Source of the DNA: Eutrigla gurnardus
Taxonomy: Eukaryota > Chordata > Actinopteri > Perciformes > Triglidae
Reading direction: 5' to 3'
DNA length: 64,000 bases
NCBI GenBank assembly: GCA_963514095.1
Contig: OY741280.1
Span: 10,917,947 to 10,981,946, forward strand
Positions 50,401 to 62,450 of the stretch are shown here, piece after piece. Under the pieces are notes generated by a model. It saw only the letters and a program-made list of their open reading frames with translations, made no database searches and had not been told where the DNA came from. The position numbers and the translations under genes are program-made. Every line of letters starts with the position of its first letter. Position 1 is the first letter of the stretch.

Positions 50401-53400
50401 AAATAGGCATATGATGATGTCATTGCCCCCACCCCTTAAAACAATAAGTTTGGTATGTGTGGATGAGGCCTAATGATCTTCACAGATACGTTTATACTTT
50501 GCCACAAATCTTACATGAACGGCAGATCGCTGTTCACACTACACAGCTTGCTATCTTGTAATCGGGAGTCTTCAAATTCTTTTCGTTTTCAAAGCACATG
50601 ATTGATCAGCAACAGGTGACACACACTACGAGATAGTTCTCCAGGAGAAAACCCAAGTCTCCAGAGTACGTTTTGTCACAATAACACCATAGGTGAGACG
50701 GACAGAGTCATGCTTGTTGATGTTAATGTTGGCACACCTGTTCACAACACTGTCTGTACATCTGTAGGCTACTATTTCCCCAATGTAGGTCAATCACTGT
50801 ATTATGCTGATTCATGTTAATATCCAACAACACTCATTTTATGAAAGAAATATCGTCCAAGTCCAGCAAACCGAATGTAATCATTCCCATCAGAGGAAGT
50901 ATTTGAATGTAGTGTGTAGTGTGACGTCAATGGATGTGGAAGCTCTCAGTAGGGCTGTGTGATCAGGCGATGAGGCTGTGGAGGCTTGTCTATGTAGGAG
51001 AGACGATAACCGACACTCTTGAGTCATTACAGCTTACACAGGGTTTTAAACATGAACCATCTGCTCCAGTGATTAACACCCAACCCATCGGGAACGCATG
51101 CACGCACGGGCGTGCACGCGCACACGCACGCCATCTAAACATCTAGGCAGCTCCTTACGCAACCCACACTGAATTGACACACATAAGGAGTGTAATAATA
51201 CTTGGGAGCCGAACAAGAGGTCTGCATTTGCAGATAGACAGAAATGGGGTTGTGTCTGTTATTCAAAAACATATATAAATTTACTTCATGTACATATTCA
51301 AATAATTAATCAATTAAGTGATAAGATGCACTGATAAAAAAAATCATTACCTATGTTACTGTTAATATGATGGCCACGGATCAAGTAATGAAATATTCAT
51401 TTCGTGTTCACTTTACTACATCACTAAAATAACTTCAGAACGGTGTATAACTTTGCTCATATATTGATTTTGTGTCCTTACTCTACTTTCATCTGCCCGT
51501 TTCTCTGTCTTGCTTTTTTCCTTAGAGCAACTTCAACAGCAATTAATAATCTAAACATACAGAAGCACAGCCACATAGAAAGGTTTTTGAGGAGTGCTCC
51601 ACTGTTGGACGTCCTTGACATCCAGGCACATTCAGACTTGCACACACAGCCTCTTATCAGTGTCTTGGAGATTATCGTTTCCCAGCTTTCCTGGCACAAC
51701 TTGAAAACAAAGCCACACACAACCACACACATACTGCACGCAGACACACACATGTCGGAAGAACTCGGGTGGAAATTGCTATTTTTGTTATATAGATACA
51801 CAAGTCCACGAGCGAAAGTGTAGCTACTGGGCATGAGGTTAACTCAGCCCATTAAAGCTCTCCTGTGGGAGAGCCATGGTTAATGCCTTACAGCGAGAGT
51901 GAGTGGGCATGATCATGCTGACCTAATCCACCAGGACTACCATAATGCAAAGAGCTATCAAATTAGCTTTATGATTAAACCTCTAGAATGAAAAGAGTAT
52001 ATAAATTTAACAATTGCACCACCAATAACTTCCAGATGGGACAAGAAAAATGTCTCATGTTGTCATTCATTTTAAAAAGAGAACTGATATCACCAGGATT
52101 ATAAGGAGATGTTAACAAATCCTCCACACTTTCTGAAGACTGAAGACATTTACTTGGTTATTCAGGGTCTAATGCTGGGGTTCACTTATGGTGGCAGTTC
52201 TATCCCTTTATTTAAATTTCAAACGTTCAGGCTATCCTTCACCGATACATACATTTAATCAAAATGTTACTGAAAAGTTTGCCAGAGTATGTCGTCTTGT
52301 CCATGGCAGGTTGGCTGAAAAGTCACCATCATTTCTAACCTACTCTGTCAAATAAAGCAAACAAATCAGCTCAGAAACAATATAGTCAGTAGAGCAAAGA
52401 TACTGAATCTAGCTACAAGCTATTTTAAAACCTGTGCTGTGCAATCCCTTTTCAACAAGCCTTAAACTACCATTAATTTAACTAAATTAACATTGCGTGG
52501 AGCAACAAGTACAGCAGGAGAGAAAAGACTCTTCAACATGCCAGTATCTCATAATGAACCTAACACAAAAATATAATCTGAGATAATTTGATATACTGTT
52601 CTTCTTTTGCAATCACAGCAAAACTAGTTTGACAAGCGGAGTACAAGCAGAGTACTTCACCTCATACATACTTGAAATTCTGGTTAAAATGTTACAAGGG
52701 GTAATGGGCATGTGACTACATACACAGAAAAAATGCCAGAGTAGAATTTTATGATATCCACACTATAATCGTTAGCCCTACTAACATTTAACAAGGCGTC
52801 TTGGACTATTTCATCACTGCAGAAGGAAGTACTAGACTTTCTGAAGTGGTGGTAGATACATGTGAGCACATGTAGTACGGGTGACAAATTGATGTTACAA
52901 GTCCAACTGTGTTGCCAAAGGTGAAATGCATTCTGTGTCTCAGCATGACCTCAACACCCTACAGATGTATAACCAGATACAAGACACAGGTATGTATGAG
53001 GCTTAATGCTTGATAAGTGTTAGCATGTTTGCCCGGGCAACCTCTTCTATTTACTATAGGAAGGAGGGAGATATGGGATAGATGACTAGTAGGCCTGATG
53101 AGACAGTGTGCTGGCCTTAATGTCTACCAAGCTTTGATTAAGACACCTTAATGAGATTTAGCCAGGGTTGAAACCACAGAGATAACTTTGTGTGCCTGTG
53201 GATAAACACACAATGCACTATCAGCCTACAACAAACTAATTCAGTGTAAAAAAAAGGTGTATTCATCAAGCTTTGTGTGTACGCCATTTGCACAAAGGAG
53301 TTAATCAGTCGCACAGATATAAGTCCACGCCAATGTCGACATCCAAACCTGATCTTACTATTAAATGTGCAACAGAACTACAGAACATGACAGCAACATT

Positions 53401-55112
53401 TGCATTACAGCTTAGTGTGTAAACATGTACATGAGATCAATTGACACAAATGCAAATCACAACAGGAACCAAACTATAATGAACAGAATGAAGGTAGTGG
53501 CAACAGCCTCCTATGTAAGATCTTGATAATGACAGTGGTGATGGCTGAAAGGGCCCTATTTGTATCGTATTGTATCTTCTGTAGCATCTCTGACCCAACT
53601 TTAAAATAAATTCATAACAGCAGGGTTCCTGACTGACTGATAACAGGCCGTTTGTGTTGGGCAGACAAAAACAGCCACAGTATTTTAAACCCATTACATT
53701 ACAAACGTTTTCACTCCTTGAACAGTGTACTTTTACTGTGTTATTTGTTGTTGACGACGAGTAAATTAGCACTGAAAAAGTAACCATAACAACCACTCAC
53801 GAATAGGGGAAACTCATTAAATAATCCAGTAAAAAAAAAGATAAAGCATGGTAAAAATTACATTTTGATCAAATTGAAACATGCTACAAACAAAATTCCC
53901 TAATATTACATGACTTGGCACAAAAACAAAATCAAATCCGCTGACTTTCCCTGTTTGGAAAAGACTTCTAAAAGTGCCCGATATTCCAGAAATTCCTGAC
54001 CCGTAACAACCCTGTAATTTATAAAAGGACACAAAAGTTGTTGTGCAGCACAGGATGTCCCAATACAAGCATGTCATTTAGTTCAGACTAAAGGTTAGCA
54101 GGGAGCAACATTTTGCAAAGAGCTACTGATTTCTAGTTTAACACCTGACTGCACATTGCACAGAAATCAGTACTCCCTGTCAGACATGCAGAGCAGTGCG
54201 GGGCTAAAGCCTTATTACAGAGGCTAAAACTGTACTTAAACTGCTGGAGAGGTGCCTGGATGTGCCGAGGTCACCTGCCGCTCAGGAGAGGTGGACAGTG
54301 TGCTTGTCAGCAGATGTCTCTATTCTCTCTCAAATCAGGAAACCAGTGAAACTGCATCACGTGACAACTGTAGCAAAACTACAATGTCATCACAAGTAAC
54401 ACAACAAAAAACACAACAACAAAAAAAAACTGGCTCATCATGCCGCGTTATCGATCACTGATCAGCAACAATGAAGTGAGGATTCATATTTTAGGGGAAA
54501 CCTGTGTTGGGCCGGTTGTTTGTGTCCGACCAGAACAAGGATCTATTCTGACTGACATCATTATCTGCTTGTTAGGAACACAAATGTTAGCTTATAACCA
54601 TATAAACAGTTTGGTAAGCAGTAACGTCAACGTTAGTCCACAACTATGCTGTAACTCAACCTCGCTGATGTACATAACTTTAACATTAGGCTCGGTTTCT
54701 GTCTCTCTACCCGGTCAAACGGCTCTCTGCTCACCTGTGTGTGTTGTGATGTAGAATTTCGTCGTTGAGGGACGTTACTCATAATCTAAACGCATAACTT
54801 ACAACCGACATTGCCTTGTGTCGAGATAACTCCAGCGCGGTGTTGACAGTGAGACTGTCCTAATCTCATCGCCTTAACTTGGCGTTAACCGTGTAATCCC
54901 GGGCTGGCTGCCTCTTATAGCAGACAGCCTTTCCGTGAGCACCGCGGCTGTGACTCGTCCTCTCCCTGTCAACGCTGTGTGTTTACCTGCGGGGAGCTAA
55001 CGCTAGGGCGCTAGCTGCTACGAGCTAACTGGCCGCGTCTATCACTGGAAAACAAACTACGGTCGCGATACTCGCGTCTTTTTCAGCCGCGCTAACTCAC
55101 CTCTGCAATCAT
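36899..55112 (-). CDS. snx13: Sorting nexin 13 (RGS-PX1)
   Basis: Twenty-five exons in transcription order: 55101-55112, 46865-46977, 46656-46758, 46394-46483, 44474-44595, 44242-44360, 43322-43426, 43140-43228, 42761-42844, 42524-42662, 42091-42179, 41771-41870, 41082-41275, 40840-40944, 40561-40731, 40330-40399, 39572-39714, 39345-39452, 39142-39252, 38793-38954, 38477-38548, 38233-38378, 37899-37967, 37704-37816, 36899-37134. All phases agree; 954 residues (human about 957). Order: hydrophobic N-terminal hairpin (about 5-60), PXA domain (about 100-285), RGS domain (about 370-510), PX domain with RRYSDFHDFH (about 570-690), nexin-C domain (about 800-920). SNX13 acts at endosomes and ER contacts, binds phosphoinositide through PX, and its RGS domain was reported to act on G-alpha-s. 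The first coding exon holds only MIAE, before an 8.1 kb intron. Confidence 0.96.
37669..37700. repeat. GT microsatellite at snx13 intron 24 donor
   Basis: On the snx13 strand a CA-rich run starts immediately after the donor of exon 37704-37816 (gtaaacacacac). Confidence 0.85.
42463..42495. repeat. GT microsatellite near snx13 exon 10 donor
   Basis: On the snx13 strand a CA run about 28 bases downstream of the 5' splice site of exon 42524-42662. Confidence 0.88.
43755..43913. mobile_element. Foldback element with 44-bp inverted arms
   Basis: Left arm 43755-43798 starts ctcatttatccagtcgtatg. Right arm 43870-43913 is its reverse complement, with three mismatches over 44 bases. The loop is 71 bases. 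It sits in the snx13 intron between exons 44242-44360 and 43322-43426. No protein frame is present. A palindromic MITE is the likely origin; transcribed RNA would form a long hairpin. Confidence 0.8.
45157..45389 (+). other. Unexplained exon-like open frame inside snx13 intron
   Basis: Opposite-strand open stretch, preceded by a possible acceptor (aacgctgcag) and ending at a consensus donor (ggacat, then gtaagt). The translation contains SIYESVKLKEILDQLP and FYSLLFKPHDGKSIQF, which looks protein-like rather than repeat-derived, but I do not recognise it. It lacks an ATG. A further open stretch at 45810-45935 might continue it. It may be a decayed transposon or gene fragment. Confidence 0.25.
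47421..47470. repeat. GT microsatellite
   Basis: Uninterrupted GT run of about 25 units in snx13 intron 1. Confidence 0.93.
47576..47660 (+). mobile_element. Possible truncated hAT-like element end
   Basis: Starts caggggtggccaaacatttt, then tgactacgggccatata. This is a familiar terminal phrase of vertebrate hAT non-autonomous elements. No matching inverted terminus was found downstream, so only one end appears present. Confidence 0.5.
53870..54014 (-). repeat. Unnamed dispersed repeat, copy B (inverted)
   Basis: Minus-strand copy of the repeat at 33983-34122, about 20 kb away and in opposite orientation; on the minus strand it reads from cagggttgttacgggtcagg to gtagcatgtttcaatttg. Lies in snx13 intron 1. 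Confidence 0.75.
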
Positions 55113-55270
55113 CGTCCAAAAGGCTGTGCGTGCGGCGGCTCTGGCTAACCCCGCCACATTGTAACACGCGAAGAGGAGGTTATTTTGTCAGTTAAAAACG
55201 GTCGCATTTCCAATCTCCGTACTCTGTCCGGAGCGTCGCCATGTTTGCGAGGTTTACGTCCCGAGTGCCC
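55113..55270 (-). promoter_or_regulatory. snx13: snx13 5' UTR and promoter region
   Basis: Sequence upstream of the snx13 ATG is richer in CpG than its surroundings, and no TATA box is seen. The start site is not determined. The surrounding 54,780-55,250 shares this composition, consistent with a CpG-type promoter. Confidence 0.45.
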
Positions 55271-55799
55271 TGTTTCAGGACGTCGTCATGCGATTGGCTG
55301 GTCAGCGATGACGCAAAAACACACCCGTGTCTGATTGACAGACACAAGAGCAACGATAATCGTGATCAATGCAGGAATATTTTTGATCATGTTTATATCT
55401 TATCCCGTTTTAACACGATGAACAAAATACTTTACAGAAAATAAAATTCAGGCAATTTTTTTGGATTGATTACATAAAAATACTTTAGTCTTATGACCTT
55501 TAAGGGAGATTTCTGTGTGATTCTTCGAAATGTGGTACAATGTCATTAAACTAAATTACCTTTAAGAATGGATTCAACCACTACCACCACCAATTTTGAC
55601 TGATGATGCCACAGTTTTTAATGAGCAAAATCTCAATCTGAGAATCACAGAAAAAAATTTAGATGCAAAATACCGCTAAATGTCACTTGTATCCCAATGG
55701 TAATCTAAAAAAAGAAAAAGAGTATTTTGAATAAGCTACAAATGGTGTCTCCCTGACACTATGGGTCAAACAAAGTTAAATATGGGAAGACTGTACAAG

Positions 55800-56395
55800 A
55801 AGGACCAGAGTGCAGTCTGATTGCAAGGTTGACCAATTGGGTATTGTTTCTTTGGACCGGGAGAAGGCTTTTGATAGGGTGGATCACTCCTTTTTGTTTT
55901 CTGCACTCAGGGCTTTTGGAATTGGGCGTGGTTTTCTGGAGTGGGTTGGTTTATTGTACAGGGGTGCACAGTGTATGGTGAAGATGGGGGCGGGGCTGGG
56001 TCGGCCAATTCCTGTGCAGAGAGGCATAAGGCAGGGCTGTCCTATTTCAGGTCAGCTTTACAGTCTAGCCATTGAGCCCTTGCTGTGCAAGTTGATCGAG
56101 CGGCTGAGTGGTTTCTCAATGCCAGGGTCCCACAGTCTTGGCCATCCTCCTCTTGTTGTTTCTGCATATGCAGACAATATAAACATCTTTGTCACCAGCC
56201 AGGAGGATGTACAACATTTGAGGGAAGCCCTGGCCATGTTTCAAAACACTTCATCTCACGGGTAAACTGGTCTAAGAGCAAGGCGTTGTTGGTGGGGCCT
56301 TGGAGAGATCAGGTAACTCCCAGTTTGCCTGGTGGACTTGAGTGGGGTAGGGAAGGTCTGAAGGTTCTGGGGGTTTATGTCAGAACAAAGAACGG
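55800..56395 (+). mobile_element. Decayed L1/Tx1-like LINE reverse transcriptase fragment
   Basis: Frame 55810-56265 reads LDREKAFDRVDHSFLFSALR, GIRQGCPISGQLYSLAIEPL and a palm motif SAYADNINIF. The polymerase core YADD has become YADN. The homologous reading then continues in another frame (56085-56447 frame) with VNWSKSKALLVG and LKVLGVYV, so there is a frameshift near 56245. No endonuclease or 3' UTR is visible, so the copy is truncated at both ends and non-functional. Confidence 0.85.
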
Positions 56396-56425
56396 CTGCT
56401 CCTCTGCTGCTCTGCTCCTGTGTTC

Positions 56426-56573
56426 TGCTCCTCTGCTGCTCTGCTAATCTGCTCCTCTTCTCCACTCCTCTGCTGCTCCTCTGCTGCTCTGCTCCTTTGC
56501 TCTGCTCATCTGCTCCTCTGCTGCTCTGCTAATCTGCTCCTCTTCTCCACTCCTCTGCTGCTCCTTGCTCGTT
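56426..56573. repeat. Tandem duplication of an 85-bp CTGCTCCT-rich unit
   Basis: The word ctaatctgctcctcttctcc occurs at 56444 and again at 56529, exactly 85 bases apart, within a longer tract of ctctgctgctc words. It directly follows the reverse transcriptase fragment. Confidence 0.8.
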
Positions 56574-59500
56574 GTCGGGAGTGTGATTGATGTTTGTAAT
56601 TCATATATTCGTATAATGTCAGTGGGTGCCTGCAAACCTGGTGATAATGCATAATGTATTGCCCCAGTGGTACCTTCATTAACCGGAGCCATAGCTTACA
56701 CTGCCTGGCAAAGAGGGAGCAGGGAGTTTGGGACGGAAACAAAGACGCAAACACAATGAGTCCCACAGTGACTGAAAAAGGTTGTTAGCTAAAAGAGGTC
56801 TCTGTGTCGTTCTGGGTCATGATCCCTGTCTCCAGGTGGACAGAGCCCCTTTATGGCATTAGGAGTTACAAGCTTGTTATGAGCAAACAGACGCCCATGT
56901 GACAGGCGTTGCTGTGTTTTTAGAGAACCTCACAGACATCTCTGTCACAGCTCCTAACCTGCAATGTTCCATCTTTACCGCTAGAGGTCACTATCAATTC
57001 ATCACAAGCTCCTGTAATGGTGAGTGGATGGTTACACAAAAGTAGTGGAATGTCTCAAATAAATCACGATGTACATGCCTATCATAGTTTCGCAAACATC
57101 CAACAATCCCCAGAAGAAGAGCACGGCAGATCCACAAGCATAACACACAGAGAGGAATTTGAGGTGTGAATAAAACAGGTATTCTTATGGCTAAATGTGT
57201 GGCAGCAAAATGCAAATTGAGACGATATGAGTGCAAATCCTTGCTCTTTGAAAAACATGTATTCAAGCATTTCTGAAGTTTACTTGAGGGACCAAGTGAA
57301 AGTCTGTTTAGTACAACATTCCCTATATTTTTGTTACTAGCCTCAATTCAACTGGGACTGTAACTTTGAAATATCACCACAACTCAGATTTCTAGTGTGG
57401 AGGGTTCTCCCATAGTCTGCCTTAATTCAGCCTGTTTTCATTTGCACTGATCTTTTGAGGTGTCATGCCTTTAATACCACATTTTCATCTCTTTTTGTGG
57501 CACTGCGCTCCCCACCAAAGTGTGCTATTCCTGTGTGCGTGTGTGTGTGTGTGTGTGTTCGTCACTCTCAATGACAAAAGACTGGCCAAAGAGCCGTCAT
57601 GTAGATCCCAAACTTAGCAGCACATCAGGTCATTTTAAGAGAACACTAAAACTGGGATGTTATTTTTTTGGAAGCCTTTTGGTGCGAACATATAAAAAAG
57701 TATGTTTTAATTAACCTGTTGGCATTTGTTGGAAGACCATACGTTAATGGAGTAGATTAATAATAAAGGAGACTTTATTTGCAGACGTAACAAACCCCTT
57801 TGCTCTGCTTAGTAAGCCAACGAGTGACCTGAGGCACGGTGTCCATGGTGGTTTGGCCCGGAGGAGGAGGACCTGTGTGTCATAGTTCAGAGGTCAGGAG
57901 GTGGAATGCGACAGCCAATGGTAATTCAATGATGAAGGAAATACGTGTTATAGGTACATATTGGATCTGCAAAATGTCACCTTTTACAATAAAAGAAAAA
58001 CTGTCTTACTTTCAGCAACTACTTTTATATCCACAATACTTTTAATATAGCGATTTTTAGCAAAATATGAGTGTTTGTAACAGCCACTGTTTTCTGTAAA
58101 AAAAAAAACGATAACCTTTTTTACAGCCACTTCCAGGTAAGAGTTTTATATTTGAAAATATATTTTAGGCAGCGTGTTATTTGAACTCCTAAAAATAGAT
58201 CAGCGTTTGACGGTTTTCACCTGCCAGCAGTAGCAGAGACAAGATGCCTTCATTCGTCAGCTGGTAATTATGTGGAGCGTTGTGTGTCCTCAGTTGCATG
58301 TTTGTGTGCGTTGCTTCTGAGCCCGCGGTGGCCGGGTGACAGGAGCTAGATTAGGGGTGACACTGGCTAAATGTTTGCAGATGAAGGCTCCCAATATCTA
58401 ATCACCACGGTAACAAGGGTCACCAGGGTAGGCCAGTGGGCCAAGTAGCCCAAGGCACTGTGGGTATTAATGGGGCAAGATGTTTACTTCAGAATCAACC
58501 ACTTGTGGGTATGTGAGCGTGTGCATGAGGTTGTGTGTGTGTGTGTGTGTGTGTGTCCCTTGTCCACTCGCCTGAGGGGAAAGTGTGTTTGGCCGCTGCT
58601 CCCCCAAAATCTCCACTTAACTAAACCCCCCCGACCTCTGCACAATCCACACAGTCACAGCGTTGGCAGGAGGAGGAGAGTGGACACTTCCTGGTGCACA
58701 ACAACTGTGTCACACTGTGTCCACATCCCTGTGGTCCCCGTGTAACCGCTGACACACACAAGCCCGAGAGTTAACTGTCCTTGTGGGGAAACATATTTTT
58801 TCAGTGAATAACATTTGGCATGGCATTGCACAAAGAGCCCACGGTTACATCACTGTACTGCGAGGTCCCAAGATGGTTGTACACTAACCACAATGCATTG
58901 AAATGCGGGCGGATGAAGTGACAAGAAGAACCAGTGCAGGGGCTTTAAGTGAATTTGTTCGCTATGAAAGAGGTCTGGCATTCAGGACTTCATGTGTATT
59001 CAAAGCAACATGAGATGCACTGACTGCATGTCCACAAGGGTTTGAACCAGAGTGAGTCTCTCATCTACCCGTGCATACACATGGGCAAGGTTTGAGGTCC
59101 AGTGTGCCACATGTGAATAGGAGGAGCTGGGGTTCAAAATCACACCCCAACTCCTGCGCCAGATCCCCTCCGAGATCCCAGGTATACCACTGTTAACACT
59201 GAAGAAACTGTGATGACCAGGAAGAGGTCGTGAGTTGAAACGAGCACTCGTCCTCAGCTCTTAAAGTACTACCAACTTGCATGTAACCAAATATATAACC
59301 CATCATTGTAGCAGCGTTTGCAATGACGAAAAAAAACTAAAAATGTTCTGTCAAATTGTCAATCCAACAAATGATTGCCGACATTTGTTGGCCAATGATC
59401 ATGAACATCAAGGCTGTATTTAACTCGTATCAAACGTATGTTTTAAATCCCCCAACAGAGTGCATAGTGATTTGGGTTGGAAGGGTTTAAAGTATAAAGA

Positions 59501-60829
59501 GCATGATGTGATTAATATCTAGAGAGAAAAATGATTTTTAAAAAAGCGTATGCTAGTCTAAAATAAAACCCCAATCAGTTTACTTCCTGGCTTAACTCTA
59601 TCAATTCATCCATAGATTAGATTATTATATATTATTCCAAAGATCCAAGAATCTATTTCCCATCCTGTTTTGACTCGTGAACTGTAAAGTGTTAATCACC
59701 CACATCACGCGTTAACTGGGTGGTTTTATTGTTTGTTCACTCTATTCTCATAAAAAAACAGCACAAAATTGTTCATTTTATTCGCTCTCTCAGTCTTTTC
59801 AAAGTTGGGTTTGTACGGTAAGATAATACAGTCGTGGAGAGATAAGGGAGATGTATGTTTCACTTTTCAAAAGAGTTTAAATAAACCTGCTTTTCATCCA
59901 TTTAGGAAATTCCACAAAAGCGTTGTGGGGATACTGTGGGCAGGAATACCACCAGTCTTCACAGAACACCACAGGAGAATATTTTTCCCGGAATTTAGGG
60001 GCCTGCGCAACCGCAGCAGCAGCTCGTTTTGAGATAACGCAGGTAGCAGAGCTTTTTGTCTCCTTGAACGTTCCTCTCTGGAGGACCTGAAATGAAAACA
60101 ATAAAGGGAGGGAAGAGGACGAGGAGGGTGTAGAGGGGGAGGAGGAAAATATAGAAGAGGAGGAAAAAAGTGCATTTTTCAAATGGTGAATAATTATTCT
60201 GCCCTGACATGATGCTGTGCAGGACCACTTCCTGTGGCTCAGGTTTCAGTGTGTGTGAGTGTAAATGGCCTATGGGGGGGAGGGTCCACTTCCTGCACCA
60301 ACTCCTGATTTTGGGGGCCTTAGATTTGCGGCAAAAAGAAGATGCCGTGAAAGCAGTGGACGTCGCAAAATATAAAATTAAACTACTTGATAGATGACTT
60401 GAGAGATTTGCATACAGGTGTGAAAATGCACAGAGCATATATGGAAAAAATGTTTGTAAACAGCTATTGTGAGTATATACTCATTCCCGGTGATTCACCT
60501 GTATTATTTCAGTACGAAACCTTCCCTTCATATTTCTGTGTGGATTTTGCATTCAGTGCATGCAGGTGCTGTTAATGTGTGTGGCCCCCAGAAAGTGGTG
60601 AAGAGCCAGTTCTAAGCTAAACGACCTTGTTCAGACATTATGTTCCCCCTCCCTGTAAAGCCACGTCAGGCCCACCGTTTAATAGCAGAGTTGATATCCC
60701 TGTGGTGCCCTTGCTAATGACCCTGTTTCACTTGAAGTGTGAGGCACTTCCTCTCAGACGCCCAAACTGTCTGTCTGTTCAGCACTTTACTTCAACTCAG
60801 TTTTGCTGTATTTCTTTGCCGTTATTAAT
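56574..60829. other. Gene-free interval
   Basis: No supported gene on either strand. GT microsatellites lie at 57537-57560 and 58530-58557. Short open frames are composition noise. Nothing else distinct was seen by eye. Confidence 0.5.
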
Positions 60830-60830
60830 T

Positions 60831-60898
<68 letters not shown>
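60830..60898. repeat. Compound (GT)n(AG)n microsatellite
   Basis: About 10 GT units run straight into about 24 AG units (60850-60898) with no spacer. Confidence 0.93.
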
Positions 60899-60899
<1 letters not shown>

Positions 60900-61028
60900 A
60901 GCTTGGGGCTCTGCGGCGTCTGCTCTGAGGTTTCTGCGGCTGCAGGTAGCGGACCTGTTCACTTATACACTACACCTCTAATGTATTCCAGATGATCCAA
61001 CTATTTATAACTCTCCCACATGCATGCG

Positions 61029-61031
<3 letters not shown>

Positions 61032-61075
<44 letters not shown>
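61032..61075. repeat. CA microsatellite
   Basis: Uninterrupted CA run ending in cgcaca. Confidence 0.92.
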
Positions 61076-61080
<5 letters not shown>

Positions 61081-61200
61081 GAAACACACACTCCTCTGCC
61101 CTGTTGTAATCCTGGCGCCTGGCTTTTTATTATGCTATCATTTCTTGAAATTAGTTTGCTGGAAACACATAGACACAGACAGTCAGACACACAGACAGAC

Positions 61201-61201
61201 A

Positions 61202-61248
<47 letters not shown>
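61201..61248. repeat. CA microsatellite
   Basis: CA run preceded by diverged cagacaca/cagacagaca units, suggesting it grew from that seed. Confidence 0.92.
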
Positions 61249-62180
61249 CTCTGTGTTAATGTGTTCTTCCTTGCATTTATGTGCTTTTGGTTTCAACAAG
61301 ACCTTTTGCCTCTTTTTTAAAAATAGGTGGTGTTACTTTACACAGTTCCTGTTAGTTTGACTTTGACTTTGGAAGTTGGCACTAACCCTCACCAGGCAGC
61401 CAGGGGAAGAGAATTATGGGGCATTTAGGTCTGTTTTACAGGACCTGAAAAAAACGTGCAACCAGTTCATGTGACACCAAATGCCAGGCTTGTAAAAACA
61501 CACAAATTTCACCTTCTGAGAGAGAAGAAAGGGGGCGACCGGCAGAAAACAAACTGTCAGAAAAGCAAACATGATGGTTTTATAGTCAACTTTTTGCCAA
61601 GTAAAGAGAAACCCCAAACACACACACAGTGATTCAGAGTACAATTGGTTTGAAAAAATGCAGGCCAGCAATAATCACTGAATCAGCAAGACTTTGTTTT
61701 CTTACAGTCCCAGCATCTTTCTCTTCGCCTCGGCTTGGTTTTCCTCCAAGTACACTCACTCTCTGGCTCTGTGAACAGACTTTTGACAAACGGCACCGAC
61801 TGAATAGTGAGGCATGATGAGGGTTGTTTTTTTATATGCATGTGGAGCTAAATAAAAAGGGGCAAAGGGGAGGGAGTTTGAAGGAGAGGAGGAAATGAGA
61901 CATGGGGAGAAATTAAACTGAGTAAACAAGATTATACGATAGATAAGACGAGAAAATACAAAGGGGGGGCGATTGGCAGAAAGGGACCACCTCAAAGTAA
62001 TGAGTGAAATACTGGGGACGTAGAAATAAAGAAGGTGGCGAAAGAAGGAGAGAGACCACCCTACAGTGAACACCAGAGGGAAGGCTGCACATTTCAACGT
62101 CTACTTCTCTCCCAGCATAGCTCCCCTAAGACCAACACTAAGGCTGGAGTCACTCTTACTGCCAAGTCATCCCTCACTCC

Positions 62181-62293
<113 letters not shown>

Positions 62294-62397
62294 CATTGGC
62301 TCTCATATCAGCACTAAACTGCGGCTGTGTTCTGGTTATTGCTTTCAACAGAGAAAAGCTTAAAAACTTTATATCATCCAGGATGATGCAACATCCA

Positions 62398-62411
62398 GTG
62401 TGTGTGTGTGT

Positions 62412-62449
<38 letters not shown>
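62398..62449. repeat. GT microsatellite
   Basis: GT run with a single TATG interruption, about 105 bases after the 62181-62292 array. Confidence 0.93.

Positions 62450-62450
<1 letters not shown>

Larger units (their letters stand above)
46978..55100. other. snx13: snx13 intron 1
   Basis: 8.1 kb intron with no supported coding exon. It holds a GT microsatellite (47421-47470), a possible hAT terminus (47576) and repeat copy B (53870-54014). The rest is AT-rich unique-looking sequence. Confidence 0.7.

Noticed and set aside
55241..55444. Plus-strand frame starting MFARFTSRVPCF beside the snx13 promoter
   Set aside because: No donor, no downstream exon and no recognisable content; probably chance in a GC-rich promoter.
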